The notes below the pieces were generated by a model. It saw nothing but the letters and a program-made list of their open reading frames with translations. It made no database searches and was not told the DNA's origin. From NCBI RefSeq assembly GCF_010725485.1, contig NZ_AP022598.1, positions 1,178,001-1,242,000 on the forward strand: a stretch of 64,000 nucleotides of DNA, read 5' to 3'. The stretch is from Mycolicibacterium parafortuitum (GTDB lineage Bacteria > Actinomycetota > Actinomycetes > Mycobacteriales > Mycobacteriaceae). The position numbers and the translations under genes were made by a program. Positions 43,515-52,449 of this stretch are shown piece by piece (positions within the stretch are counted from its first letter, which is position 1; each line of letters begins with the position of its first letter).

Positions 43515-44642
43515 CTAGCGTCGCGGTGTCACCGTGATGTGCACGTGGTCGTAATGCCCGTATCCCGAGGCCTGCGGGCCGGCCGGGGTGTAATAGGTGC
43601 CACGCCAGATCACGTCCTGCAGCCCGAAGCGGGCCGCGTTGGCCAACGCGTACGCCATGATCTGGTCGCCGAGCGCGATGCCCTCCGGGCTGCTGTGGTT
43701 CGGGATCATGATGTCGATCGCCAGACCGCTGGGATGCCACGGCTTGGAGTCCGGCCGTACCCCGCCGATGTTCGCGATCTGGGGGAACTGCTGGCTGACG
43801 GCCCGCGCGGCGAGGATCGCGTTGGGCTGCAGCCCGGCCTCGACCGCGACGCCCATCGGCAGCGCCTCGGGGACATCCGGGATCGGGGCTGCGGGCGGTG
43901 GGGCGACGTCGCCGGGCGGGATCGCGGGCAGCGCTTCGATGGGCGGAACGGGTGGCGGCGGTGCCGCGGGCGGGAGCGCGACCGGCGGCGGTGTGGCGTC
44001 GACGATCGCCTGCTGCTGTGGGGTCAGCGCGGCATACTGCGCTTCGGCGGCGGCGATCTGCTGCAGCAGCTCGGCGAGCTTGGCCTGTAACTCGGCGCGT
44101 ATCGCGGCGGCGGCCTCGACGGCCGCACCCGCCTCGGCGGCGGACTTCTCCGACGCCTGGGCGGCACCGGCGGCGCGCTCGCGCGCCGATCGGAAGGCCC
44201 GCATCTGGTCGGCGATCCGGGTTCCGAGCGTGCGCTGCACCGCGAGCTGATCGATCAGTTTCTGCGGAGAGGCCGCGGTCAGCAACGCGGAGAACTCGGT
44301 ACGGCTGCCGCTCATGTAGTCCATCGCGGCGACGCGGTTGACCGCGCCCTGCAGCGCGGCGATATCGGCGTTCGCGGCGTCCAGCGCGGCCTGGTCGGCG
44401 CGGTGACGCTCGGCGGCGGCGGCCTGCTCGGCGAACTTGGCCTCGGCGTCGTGCTGGGCGGTCGTCAGCGCCTGCCGGCTCTGCACGGCCTGCTGGGACA
44501 ACTCGTTGAGTCTGGCGAGCGCATCAGCGGCCGGGTCGGCGATCGCACCGCCCGCGGCCATCGCCGCGACCAGGACAGCCGTCGCAAAACCGCACGTCGT
44601 CCGCTTGAGGGCGTAGCGCACCCCGGTCTTGCGAATTGTCAC
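43515..44642 (-). CDS. Secreted coiled-coil protein with ARB_07466-like C-terminal domain
   Basis: A 375-residue exported protein. The signal peptide (ATAVLVAAMAAGGAIA) is followed by a long Ala/Glu/Gln-rich coiled coil (about residues 40-215, similar to the N-terminal part of RipA-type cell-wall hydrolases). A Pro-rich linker comes next, then a compact domain with HPSGLAIDIMIPNHSSPEG and YGHYDHVHITV. That domain has the His/Asp...HxH layout of D,D-peptidase-like folds. It may act in peptidoglycan remodelling. GTG at 44642 has GAAGGA four bases upstream. Confidence 0.85.
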   Translation of the reverse strand: MTIRKTGVRYALKRTTCGFATAVLVAAMAAGGAIADPAADALARLNELSQQAVQSRQALTTAQHDAEAKFAEQAAAAERHRADQAALDAANADIAALQGAVNRVAAMDYMSGSRTEFSALLTAASPQKLIDQLAVQRTLGTRIADQMRAFRSARERAAGAAQASEKSAAEAGAAVEAAAAIRAELQAKLAELLQQIAAAEAQYAALTPQQQAIVDATPPPVALPPAAPPPPVPPIEALPAIPPGDVAPPPAAPIPDVPEALPMGVAVEAGLQPNAILAARAVSQQFPQIANIGGVRPDSKPWHPSGLAIDIMIPNHSSPEGIALGDQIMAYALANAARFGLQDVIWRGTYYTPAGPQASGYGHYDHVHITVTPRR

Positions 44643-44694
44643 GGTCCTTCACTCGTGGACCGCCACCGGTCCGCCGTCGATACCCCGGGAAAGG

Positions 44695-45390
44695 CTACGA
44701 ACTGGCCCCGGCGATGTCCACTCGGACCGTGTCGGCGCCCACACCTGTCCAGGGCCGGTCCCACCGGTCGACGACTGCCACCTCCGCCAGCGGCCGTCGC
44801 CGCACCGGCTTGTGCCCGCCGCGGGGCCGGCCCACGGTCAACAGCGCGGCGAGCTGCCAGTCGTGCGGGATTCCGATCAGCTCGCGTAACTCGACCTCGC
44901 AGAGGCTGTGCCACAGTGTGATGGCCGCGCCGAGACCTTGGCTCCGCGCGGCCAGCAGGAAGTTCTGCACCGCCGGGAAGACCGAGCCGCCCTGGTGCAG
45001 GTCGGAGGCGCCCGGCTGCGGCTGGACGCAGAACAGTACGAGGACGGGAGCCGAGCCGCCGGCCCGCATGTGTTCTGCCATCGCGCGCAGCACCCGCGAT
45101 TTCGGATCCGCGGCCCCGTCGTCCACCTCGGGCAACCCGTAGAAGTCCCGCATGCTGTCCCACGCCTGCGCGGCGGCCGCGCTGATCAGCGCGCGCGCCC
45201 GCTCCGAGCGCAGCACCACGAAGCGCCATGGCTGCTGGTTGCCGCCCGACGGTGCCCAGCTCGCCGCGGTCAGGCATCGCTCCACCGCGCGGTCGTCGAC
45301 CGGATCGTCGCGGTATCGCCGCACCGCGGACGCCGTCCTCATGACGGTCCAGAGGTCGTCCGAGGTGGCCGGAACCGCGTCGCGGCTCAT
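44695..45390 (-). CDS. Nitroreductase-family flavoprotein
   Basis: A 231-residue nitroreductase with TASAVRRYRDDPVDDRAV, WAPSGGNQQPWRFVV (FMN-binding) and RPRGGHKPVRRRPLAEV near the end. It overlaps the stop of the DAP-dehydrogenase-like gene (ATGA, 45387-45390) and is therefore downstream in the same operon, which begins at the TGAGAA-N6-TTCTCA site. Possibly an NADPH- or F420-linked reductase acting on an enoyl or quinone intermediate (inference). Confidence 0.9.
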   Translation of the reverse strand: MSRDAVPATSDDLWTVMRTASAVRRYRDDPVDDRAVERCLTAASWAPSGGNQQPWRFVVLRSERARALISAAAAQAWDSMRDFYGLPEVDDGAADPKSRVLRAMAEHMRAGGSAPVLVLFCVQPQPGASDLHQGGSVFPAVQNFLLAARSQGLGAAITLWHSLCEVELRELIGIPHDWQLAALLTVGRPRGGHKPVRRRPLAEVAVVDRWDRPWTGVGADTVRVDIAGASS

Positions 45391-46508
45391 GCCGGAAGGG
45401 CAGATCGCGTCGGCGGCAGCACGCCGCGCCAGGTGCCGCCGCGTACCGGACCCGTCACCAGCGGCAGATCGAGCGTCGACAGCGCCCCCGGCGGTGCCGC
45501 GATGACCGCGGGGATGGCGTTGAGCTCCCGCATCACCGTCGCGTAGGTCAGGCCGCGCATGTTGTTGCCGCGGCCGTGCATCTCGATGTCCACGGTGTAG
45601 GTCGGCAGGCCGTCGACGATGACGCGGTAGCCCCCGTGCGGGGACGGATGCCGGGGCCAGTCCGGCGCCGACTCCTCACCCATCCGCGTGATGTGCTCCA
45701 ACACCACCCGGGGTTCCCCGTCGACGATCCCGGCCAACTTGAACCGCATCCCGCCCATGGTGCCCGGTTCGATCCATCCCGAGGCGACCTCGTAACGCCG
45801 CGTGGCGAGCCACTTTTCGATGGTGGTGTCGACACGGTCCAGCGGCAGCCCGACTCCGTCGGAGACCAGATGCACCGTGGGTGCCCACAGCGCGGCAAGA
45901 CGTTCGGGGTCGAACAGCGGGGCGGGGTGGTCCGGCGGATGCCCGAAACCCATGAAGTCGAACATGATGTCGGGCTGGTCGATGGGTCCGTAGTCGAGGA
46001 TCTCGAGCATGGTGATCGTGTCGACGCGGCTGCTGAATCCGGTCATGGTCAGCGCGATCACGTCGTTGGCCCACCCGGGATCGACCCCGCTGTTGAAGAA
46101 GCTGGTGCCGCCCTCCGCGCAGGCCGATTCGATGAGCTCGGCGGTCTCCCGATCGGCCGCGGGCGGGTAGCACATCGGCACCAGCGAGGTGCACACCACG
46201 TTCTTGCCGGCGCGCAGGCACCGTGCGATGTCCTGCGCGGCTTCGCGATAGCGGTAATCCCCGGAGGCGAAGTAGGCCACGGCGTCGGCGTCGAGGGCCA
46301 GCGCCGCGTCGATGTCGCGCGTCGCCACCACCCCGGTGGCCGGCATGCCACAGAGTGCGCCCGCGTCCATGCCGTCCTTGGCCTCGGCATGCACGACGAC
46401 TCCGACCAGGTCGAGCCCCGGGTGTGCGATCAGCGCGCGCAGCGCTCCCACCCCGACCTGGCCGGGACCCCACAGGATCACCTTCGGGTTGCATCGGATC
46501 TCTGTCAT
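45387..46508 (-). CDS. DAP-dehydrogenase/dihydrodipicolinate-reductase-like oxidoreductase
   Basis: A 373-residue Rossmann-fold protein. The N-terminus VILWGPGQVGVGALRALIAHPGLDLVGVVVH is a NAD(P)-binding start of the DapB/2,4-diaminopentanoate-dehydrogenase group. The C-terminal half is that of mycobacterial members often annotated as hypothetical. Substrate unknown; the CoA-catabolic context suggests a carbonyl or amine intermediate. ATG at 46508 is preceded by GGGGAAGG. The gene begins just below the operator at 46539-46556, on the opposite side from the enoyl-CoA hydratase. Confidence 0.85.
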   Translation of the reverse strand: MTEIRCNPKVILWGPGQVGVGALRALIAHPGLDLVGVVVHAEAKDGMDAGALCGMPATGVVATRDIDAALALDADAVAYFASGDYRYREAAQDIARCLRAGKNVVCTSLVPMCYPPAADRETAELIESACAEGGTSFFNSGVDPGWANDVIALTMTGFSSRVDTITMLEILDYGPIDQPDIMFDFMGFGHPPDHPAPLFDPERLAALWAPTVHLVSDGVGLPLDRVDTTIEKWLATRRYEVASGWIEPGTMGGMRFKLAGIVDGEPRVVLEHITRMGEESAPDWPRHPSPHGGYRVIVDGLPTYTVDIEMHGRGNNMRGLTYATVMRELNAIPAVIAAPPGALSTLDLPLVTGPVRGGTWRGVLPPTRSALPA

Positions 46509-46538
46509 GTCCACCTTCCCCGGCGAAGACGCGATGTA

Positions 46539-46556
46539 TGAGAACATAGCTTCTCA
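46539..46556. promoter_or_regulatory. Cluster operator, site A (TGAGAA-N6-TTCTCA)
   Basis: Perfect inverted repeat TGAGAA-CATAGC-TTCTCA between the divergent oxidoreductase and enoyl-CoA hydratase genes. It ends 46 bases before the hydratase start. GGATAAC follows five bases later, as at site E. It is the best match to the motif shared by six sites in the cluster. Confidence 0.75.
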
Positions 46557-46602
46557 CTAATGGATAACACCATTACCACGGGGCGCGACGATGGAGGAGC
46601 CG

Positions 46603-47511
46603 ATGACCGATTACCAGTTCTTGAAGTGGGAGGTGTTCGACGACGGGCAGATCGTCCGGATCTCGCTGAACCGTCCGGAACAACGCAACGCTCAGAACCG
46701 GGGAATGCTGGTCGAACTCGACGACGCCTTCACGCGCGCCGAAGCCGACGACGATGTCCGCGTCGTCATCCTCGCCGGCGAGGGACCGATGTTCTCCTCC
46801 GGCCACGACATCGGCTCCAAACAGGCCCGCGCCGAGTTCACTCCCGGTCCGCAACAGCACCCGACCGCGGCGATCAACGGTGGCACCCGCGAGGGCGCCG
46901 AGAAGATCATGTTGCAGGAATGGCATTACTTCTTCCAGAACAACCTTCGCTGGCGCAACCTGCGCAAGATCACCATCGCGCAGGTGCACGGGGACGTGTT
47001 CTCGGCGGGCCTGATGCTGATCTGGGCCTGCGACCTGATCGTGGGAAGTGAGGAGGTGCGCTTCGCCGACGTGGTCGGCACCCGGCTGGGCATGTGCGGC
47101 ATGGAGTACTTCGGTCACCCATGGGAATTCGGCCCACGGCGCGCCAAGGAGCTGATGCTGACCGGCGATGCGATCGACATCGAGGAGGCCTACCGGCTGG
47201 GCATGGTGAGCAAGGTCTTCAAGCGCGAGGAACTCGCCGAACGCACGCTGGAGATGGCGCGCCGCATCGCGACCGTCCCGACCATGGCCGCTCTGCTGAT
47301 CAAGGAGTCGGTCAACCAGTCCGTGGACAACATGGGTTTCTACAACGCGCTGCAGTCCTGTTTCACGCTTCATCAGCTGAATCACTCGCACTGGGTCGGG
47401 GTCCGCGACGACAAGCGCGCGACCGCCGGCGAGGAGCAGGGCGTGCCGAACTGGCGCACCGCGCCGCCCATCGTGCTGTCGGTCAAGGATCAGGTGCGAG
47501 CGCAGGCATGA
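46603..47511 (+). CDS. Enoyl-CoA hydratase/isomerase-family protein
   Basis: A 302-residue crotonase. VRISLNRPEQRNAQNRGML and FSSGHDIGSKQ (oxyanion-hole loop) are conserved, as is VHGDVFSAGLMLIWACDLIVGSEE. The loop that usually holds Glu for hydration reads VVGTRLGMCGMEYF, so hydratase activity is uncertain; an isomerase or lyase is possible. ATG at 46603 with GGAGG five bases upstream was preferred to the ATG at 46591. It is coupled to the following thioesterase. Confidence 0.9.
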   Translation: MTDYQFLKWEVFDDGQIVRISLNRPEQRNAQNRGMLVELDDAFTRAEADDDVRVVILAGEGPMFSSGHDIGSKQARAEFTPGPQQHPTAAINGGTREGAEKIMLQEWHYFFQNNLRWRNLRKITIAQVHGDVFSAGLMLIWACDLIVGSEEVRFADVVGTRLGMCGMEYFGHPWEFGPRRAKELMLTGDAIDIEEAYRLGMVSKVFKREELAERTLEMARRIATVPTMAALLIKESVNQSVDNMGFYNALQSCFTLHQLNHSHWVGVRDDKRATAGEEQGVPNWRTAPPIVLSVKDQVRAQA

Positions 47512-47945
47512 CGACCGTCCCGCAACCGATGCAGGTGACCATCCCCGGTCACCTGTTCGGTCAGCTGCCGTTCTTCGACGTGGTCGACGACGAGGACACC
47601 GTGGTCGTCGACCTGCACAACCGGCCGGATCTGCGCAATGTCCGCGGCGCGCTGCAGGGCGGTCTGGTCGCGACGCTGATCGATGTCGCCGGCGGACGGC
47701 TCGCGGTCAAGTACGCGAGCTCGAATGCCGGCGCGGGCACGGCCGACATGACGATCCATTATCTGGCCCCGATCGTCGGGGGACCCGCGCGCGCGACGGC
47801 CACCCTGGTGCGGGCGGGCAGACGATTGGTCGTCGTCGCGGTCGACGTCGTCGACGTGGCCGCCGACCGGCTCGCCGCGCGCGCCACCCTGAGTTTCGCG
47901 CTGCTGGACGCGAAAGCGCCGGCTCAGCCGGGCACGGCCCCGTAG
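47508..47945 (+). CDS. Hotdog-fold (PaaI-type) thioesterase
   Basis: A 145-residue protein with the hotdog pattern RNVRGALQGGLVATLIDVAGGRLAV and MTIHYLAPIVGGPARATATLVRAGRRLVVVAVDV. It starts inside the stop of the hydratase (ATGA) and so acts with it. It would free CoA from an acyl intermediate or relieve a stalled one. The last 22 bases overlap the 3' end of an opposing acyl-CoA dehydrogenase gene. Confidence 0.9.
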   Translation: MTTVPQPMQVTIPGHLFGQLPFFDVVDDEDTVVVDLHNRPDLRNVRGALQGGLVATLIDVAGGRLAVKYASSNAGAGTADMTIHYLAPIVGGPARATATLVRAGRRLVVVAVDVVDVAADRLAARATLSFALLDAKAPAQPGTAP

Positions 47946-48943
47946 CGGGCGTCCGCGGCGCGGTCCAGCGCGACCGCGGGCTCGCCGTACGCCATCGCCC
48001 AGCCGCGCGCCCTGCGGTAGTACAGCTGGATGTCGCCTTCCATCCCGAATCCGTAGCCGCCGTGGATGTGCAGCGCGCGTTGCGTTGCGTCGCGCGCAGT
48101 TTCGTAGGCGAACGCGAATGCCATCGCGGCGAGCTCGGTGACCCGGCCCGGTTCGTCGGCGAACGCGCACGCCGCCTCGAACGCGAGCAGACGTGCGCCG
48201 TCGACAGCGGCCGCACTGTCCGCGAGCGGATGCGACACGGCCTGGAAGGCGCCGATCGGAGTGCCGAACGCGTGGCGCTGCTTGGCGTAGTCGACGCCGA
48301 TCTCAAGGGCCTTCGCCGCAGCGCCCACCATCGCGGCCGCGGTCAGCGTGAGCCACAGGTCCACCGCATCCGAGAACAGCCGCACCGCGTCCGGGCCGTC
48401 GGCGAGCACGGTGACGCCCCCGTCCACCGCGCTGTCCACCGTGATGTCCGCGAGCGGCAACGAGCCGAGGTTGGCCACCTGGTCACGACTGCCGGCCGAC
48501 GCGACCACCAGCCGGTCGCCGGCGAGCGCCACCACCGCGTCGGCGACCGCGCCGCCGGGAACCAGCACCAGCGCGTCCCCGCGGCTGGGGCGCGGGGCGA
48601 AGGTGACGACCTGGTCACCCGCCATCGCATCCGCCAGCAGGCCGGAGCCCGCGGCGGCGAGCACCCTGGCACCGACCTGCGCTTCGATCACCGGTGCCGA
48701 TGCGACAGCCCGTCCGTACTGTTCGGCGATCAGGGCCAGTTCCAATTCCGAAGCGCCCCAGCCGCCGTCCGATTCGGCCACGGCCATCTCGACCGCACCC
48801 GTGTCCACCAGCGCGGCCCACAACTTCGCGTCGAATCCCAGGGGTTCGGCAGCCCGCACCCTCTCGGAGGTCGACTCGCGCGCGTACATCGCGGCAAACG
48901 ATTCCACCAGCTGGCGCTGTTCGCCGGACAGGCTCAGGTCCAC
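47924..48943 (-). CDS. Acyl-CoA dehydrogenase-like subunit (FadE type, 339 aa)
   Basis: A short acyl-CoA dehydrogenase: LSLSGEQRQLVESFAAMYARE, YAKQRHAFGTPIGAFQAVSHPLAD and HIHGGYGFGMEGDIQLYYRRARGW mark the N-terminal, middle and C-terminal domains. At 339 residues it resembles the short alpha subunits of heteromeric FadE complexes (as in cholesterol side-chain FadE26-27). It is divergent from a full-length ACAD, with operator site B between, so the two may form one heteromeric enzyme. GTG at 48943. Confidence 0.85.
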   Translation of the reverse strand: MDLSLSGEQRQLVESFAAMYARESTSERVRAAEPLGFDAKLWAALVDTGAVEMAVAESDGGWGASELELALIAEQYGRAVASAPVIEAQVGARVLAAAGSGLLADAMAGDQVVTFAPRPSRGDALVLVPGGAVADAVVALAGDRLVVASAGSRDQVANLGSLPLADITVDSAVDGGVTVLADGPDAVRLFSDAVDLWLTLTAAAMVGAAAKALEIGVDYAKQRHAFGTPIGAFQAVSHPLADSAAAVDGARLLAFEAACAFADEPGRVTELAAMAFAFAYETARDATQRALHIHGGYGFGMEGDIQLYYRRARGWAMAYGEPAVALDRAADARYGAVPG

Positions 48944-48962
48944 TGCGGCCCCCGTTCACATG

Positions 48963-48990
48963 CGAATATGATGCTTCTCAGTTTTGAGAG
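48963..48990. promoter_or_regulatory. Cluster operator, site B
   Basis: CGAATA-TGATGC-TTCTCA followed by GTTT-TGAGAG. The core TTCTCA is intact, and the palindrome formed with the right-hand TGAGAG (TTCTCA-N4-TGAGAG) is the clearer half. Lies between divergent acyl-CoA dehydrogenase genes. Confidence 0.6.
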
Positions 48991-49049
48991 TATCATTACC
49001 GACCGGCCCTGCCGAACGCCCGGCCGACGAAACAGATGGGTTGGCGCTC

Positions 49050-50210
49050 ATGCACTTTCAGTCCGCACCCGAGACCGAGGCCTTCCGCGCCGGGGTGCGC
49101 GAACATCTCGCCGAGGTGATGACACCCGAGTTCGAGGAGCGCATCTACCGCAGCGGCGTATCGCACGACGACGACTTCGCCAAGGGCCTGGTCGATCACG
49201 GCTACTTCGCGCCGAGTTGGCCCGCGGAATTCGGCGGACAGGACCGCAACGCGTGGGAAGACCAGGCGCTCAAAGAAGAACTCATGCGCACCGATGCGCC
49301 CGTATACCTGTCCGAGACCACCCGGATGGTGGCGTCGATCATCCGGCAGGTCGGAACCCAGACGCTGCGGGAGCGCATCCTCCCCGGCGCTCTGGCCGGC
49401 GACATCACCGTCGCACTCGGGTTCACCGAGCCGGAATGCGGATCGGACGTCGCCGCTGCCGCCACCAGAGCGGTGCGACAGGGAGACGACTGGATCATCA
49501 ACGGCTCCAAGATGTTCACCACGAACGGCCACATCGCCGACTACGTCTTCCTCCTCGCCCGCACCAGCCCCGACAAACCGAAACACAAGGGGCTCACCAT
49601 GTTTCTGGTGCCGACAGACACCGACGGTTTCGAAGCCCAGGCGGTGTGGACACTATCGGGCGAGCGGACGAACATCACGTTCTACAGCGATGTGCGGGTT
49701 GCCGACGAGTGGCGCATCGGTGACGTCGACGCCGGCTGGCAGGTCCTGGGCCTGTCACTGCAGGACGAGCACGCATCGGGCTGGGGGCCGCACATCGCGC
49801 GGCTGCTGCACCACGCCGAGGCCTGGGCCACCGACACCGCGGCGACCGACGGGTCACCGCCGATCACCAAAACTGATGTGCGGCGCCGGATCACGCGCGT
49901 CGCGATGGAACTCGAAGTGTCGATGCTGCTGCAGCGCCGCTGTGTGTGGATGGCCGAGAACGGACTCGCGCCGGTCGCCGAAGGGCCGATGTCGAAGGTG
50001 TTCTCCACCGAAGCCCTGGTACGGGCGAGCCAGGACATGGTCGAACTCGTCGGCCCCGACGCGATGCGCTCCCATTACGAGCCGACGGCGCCGGAACGGG
50101 GACGCTTCGAACACCTGCTGCGGTTCTCGCTGGGCACCACGATCTATGCGGGCACCAGCGAGGTGCAGCGCACCATCATCGCCCAGCGCGGGCTCGGTCT
50201 ACCCCGTTAG
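49050..50210 (+). CDS. Acyl-CoA dehydrogenase
   Basis: A 386-residue ACAD. GFTEPECGSDVAAAATRAVRQGDDWIINGSKMFTTNG and the C-terminal TTIYAGTSEVQRTIIAQRGLGLPR (flavin and adenine contacts) are conserved. ATG at 49050 is the start of similarity; upstream codons in the frame are not. It converges with the TetR gene (12-base overlap of stops) and starts 69 bases after the core of site B. Confidence 0.93.
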   Translation: MHFQSAPETEAFRAGVREHLAEVMTPEFEERIYRSGVSHDDDFAKGLVDHGYFAPSWPAEFGGQDRNAWEDQALKEELMRTDAPVYLSETTRMVASIIRQVGTQTLRERILPGALAGDITVALGFTEPECGSDVAAAATRAVRQGDDWIINGSKMFTTNGHIADYVFLLARTSPDKPKHKGLTMFLVPTDTDGFEAQAVWTLSGERTNITFYSDVRVADEWRIGDVDAGWQVLGLSLQDEHASGWGPHIARLLHHAEAWATDTAATDGSPPITKTDVRRRITRVAMELEVSMLLQRRCVWMAENGLAPVAEGPMSKVFSTEALVRASQDMVELVGPDAMRSHYEPTAPERGRFEHLLRFSLGTTIYAGTSEVQRTIIAQRGLGLPR

Positions 50211-51011
50211 ATCTTTGGCCTTGCGCGGGGCACGCTTGCGGGGCGCCGCCTTGGCCGCGACGGTCTTCTTCACCGGAGCCGCCGGCGGGGTCAACGCCTG
50301 CAGGCACCACGCCCACAGCTGGTCCTCTTCGAGCTCGGCGCCCTTGACGCCCAGGTGGAACACCCCGATCTGGGCCAGCGCGATGAGCGTCGAGTTCAGC
50401 AGGGTGGTCAACTGGGCCGGGGTCAGGTCGTCACGGACCAAACCGGCGCGCGAGCATGCCGTCAAGATCTTGGTCAACAGTTTCTGGTGCGGCTCCCAGA
50501 TCTTCGCGAAATCCGCCGGCCGTTCGATCTCCAGGCTGAGGTTGTAGATCGTCATGACCCGGCCACCGACCGCCTCGGAGGACTCCGCGCGGGACAGGAA
50601 GCCGCGACAGAACGCCTCCAGCTGGGCCATCGGGCCGTCGGCGGCGGCCGCGGCGACCTCTTGGCGGATCCCCTCGATGAACTGGCTGGTGGCGTTCTCG
50701 TACAACGCGAGCAGTAGCTCTTCCTTACCCGCGAAGTGCTGGTAGAAGGCGCGCAGGCTCAGGTTCGAGCGGTCGATCAACGTCTGGATCGTGAAGTCGG
50801 CCCTCCCCGACTCCTCGACGAGCTCTAGCGCGGTGGCCAGGAATCGCGAGCTGCGGGCGAGCGCACGGGCACGGGCCTGGCTGAGGCGACGCTCGATGGT
50901 GCGCTCCTGCCAGCTGCTCGGCATCCCGGCCTCGACCTCGGTGTCGGTGGCGGCCTCGACCAGCTCCAGGTCGGCGTTCACGTCGGGCTCGGTGCGTTTC
51001 TTCGCAGTCAT
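50199..51011 (-). CDS. TetR-family regulator with a basic C-terminal tail
   Basis: A 270-residue TetR regulator with HTH FLATALELVEESGRADFTIQTLIDRSNLSLRAFYQHFAGKEELLLALY. The C-terminal ~30 residues (AAPVKKTVAAKAAPRKRAPRKAKDL) are Lys/Ala/Arg-rich, like histone-H1-type tails in some mycobacterial regulators, and could bind DNA non-specifically. ATG at 51011. A copy of the cluster motif (site F) lies eight bases upstream of its start, suggesting autorepression. It sits in the middle of the cluster and is the likely regulator of the shared sites. Confidence 0.9.
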   Translation of the reverse strand: MTAKKRTEPDVNADLELVEAATDTEVEAGMPSSWQERTIERRLSQARARALARSSRFLATALELVEESGRADFTIQTLIDRSNLSLRAFYQHFAGKEELLLALYENATSQFIEGIRQEVAAAAADGPMAQLEAFCRGFLSRAESSEAVGGRVMTIYNLSLEIERPADFAKIWEPHQKLLTKILTACSRAGLVRDDLTPAQLTTLLNSTLIALAQIGVFHLGVKGAELEEDQLWAWCLQALTPPAAPVKKTVAAKAAPRKRAPRKAKDLTG

Positions 51012-51018
51012 GATGGGT

Positions 51019-51036
51019 TGAGAATACGCGTTCCCC
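51019..51036. promoter_or_regulatory. Cluster operator, site F (TetR autoregulation candidate)
   Basis: TGAGAA-TACGCG-TTCCCC eight bases before the TetR start codon; reading toward the TetR gene the core is TTCTCA. The left arm as drawn is perfect and the right arm retains TTC. Confidence 0.55.
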
Positions 51037-51160
51037 GGCGAACACACGCTGTCGACCGACACGTGCATCTTGCCGGGACCTCCACACCTGGCCGTCCACC
51101 GCCTCCGACGAGCGGTGTGGCGACCGAACCCGCGCGCGGGCGCACACCGATGCGGTACGG

Positions 51161-51178
51161 TGAAAACGCTTATTCTCA
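51161..51178. promoter_or_regulatory. Cluster operator, site C
   Basis: TGAAAA-CGCTTA-TTCTCA followed five bases later by GGAAACA. It lies 57 bases before the first amidohydrolase start (51236), with one mismatch in the left arm relative to site A. Confidence 0.65.
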
Positions 51179-51235
51179 TTTGCGGAAACATTTGTTTTGC
51201 GACTGTGTCGCAGCCGTCCCCGGAGGAGTGCAGCG

Positions 51236-52423
51236 TTGAGCACAGACATCCTGATCGTGTCGCCGGATGACCATCTGGTGGAGCCGGCCGACCTGTGGAC
51301 CAGTCGGCTGCCCCAGCGATACCACGACGTCGGGCCCCGGATCGTGCGCCATCGCGGCCGCATGGATCCCAGCGTCACCTCCGATGTCGCGTTCATCGAC
51401 GACCCGGACGGCCGGGATGCCGATATCTGGCACTACGAGGACTCGATCATCCCGATCCCGCTGATCAGCGCCGCGGCCGGCTACGACCTCGACGAGCTGA
51501 CCACCGATCCGATCACCTACGACGAGATGCGGCCCGGGTGCTACCGCCCCGCCGACCGTCTGGCCGACATGGACATCGCCGGGATCGAGGCCTCGGCCTG
51601 TTTCCCGAACACCCTGGTGCGGTTCTGCGGGCAGCGCTTCCTCTACGGCAAGGACAAAGAGCTCGCCGAGCTGTGCGTGAAGGCCTACAACGACTTTCAG
51701 ATCGACGAATGGGGCGCGAGCTCCAACGGGCGGCTCATCCCGCTCGGCATCATCCCGCTGTGGGACGTCGACCTCGCCGCCAAGGAGGTCGACCGCGTCG
51801 CGGCCAAGGGGATGAAGGCGCTGTGCTTCTCCGAACTTCCTTCCCGGCTGGACCTGCCATCCATCCACAGCGGCTACTGGGATCCGTTCTTCGCCGCGTG
51901 CGAACGCAACGAGGTCGGCATCATGCTCCACATCGGATCCAGCTCGTCGCTGACCAAGTCCTCACCCGACGCACCGCATGTCGTGACCAGCGCGCTGATG
52001 GCGGTCAATTGCACCATCGCGCTGGTCGACTGGCTGTTCTCGGCCAAACTCAAGCAGTTCCCGCGGCTCAAGATCGCGTTCGCCGAGGCGCAGGCCGGAT
52101 GGATTCCGTACTACCTGCAACGCGTCGACGAAGTCTGGGAGGACCGCCGGGCCTGGGGCGGCATCCACCCGCTGCTGACCGAGCCCCCCAGCACGCAGGT
52201 CCCCGGCCGGATCTGGTTCTCCACCTTCGGCGACCCGGTCGCGTTCCGCATCCTCGACCTCGTCGGCGAGGACCAACTGATGTTCGAGACCGACTACCCG
52301 CACAACGACACCAACTGGCCGCACAGCACGGACGTCGCGAACAAGGCCACCGAAGGTCTCGACGAGGAGACCAAACGCAAGGTGCTGTCCACCAACGCCA
52401 AGAACTTCTTCGGCCTCGCCTGA
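51236..52423 (+). CDS. Amidohydrolase-2 (PF04909) family protein, first of four
   Basis: A 395-residue TIM-barrel metallo-hydrolase or decarboxylase. Motifs include PDDHLVEPADLW (metal-binding start, DDH instead of HxH), MLHIGSSSS, and ETDYPHNDTNWPHS with the last ligand Asp. The TTG start at 51236 is supported by GGAGGAG seven bases upstream. Members of this family in similar clusters decarboxylate or cleave ring-derived acids; the reaction here is unknown. It precedes a second family member with which it shares an operon, 26 bases downstream. Confidence 0.86.
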   Translation: MSTDILIVSPDDHLVEPADLWTSRLPQRYHDVGPRIVRHRGRMDPSVTSDVAFIDDPDGRDADIWHYEDSIIPIPLISAAAGYDLDELTTDPITYDEMRPGCYRPADRLADMDIAGIEASACFPNTLVRFCGQRFLYGKDKELAELCVKAYNDFQIDEWGASSNGRLIPLGIIPLWDVDLAAKEVDRVAAKGMKALCFSELPSRLDLPSIHSGYWDPFFAACERNEVGIMLHIGSSSSLTKSSPDAPHVVTSALMAVNCTIALVDWLFSAKLKQFPRLKIAFAEAQAGWIPYYLQRVDEVWEDRRAWGGIHPLLTEPPSTQVPGRIWFSTFGDPVAFRILDLVGEDQLMFETDYPHNDTNWPHSTDVANKATEGLDEETKRKVLSTNAKNFFGLA

Positions 52424-52449
52424 TCACCCCCGCACGGAAGGAGTGCCGC

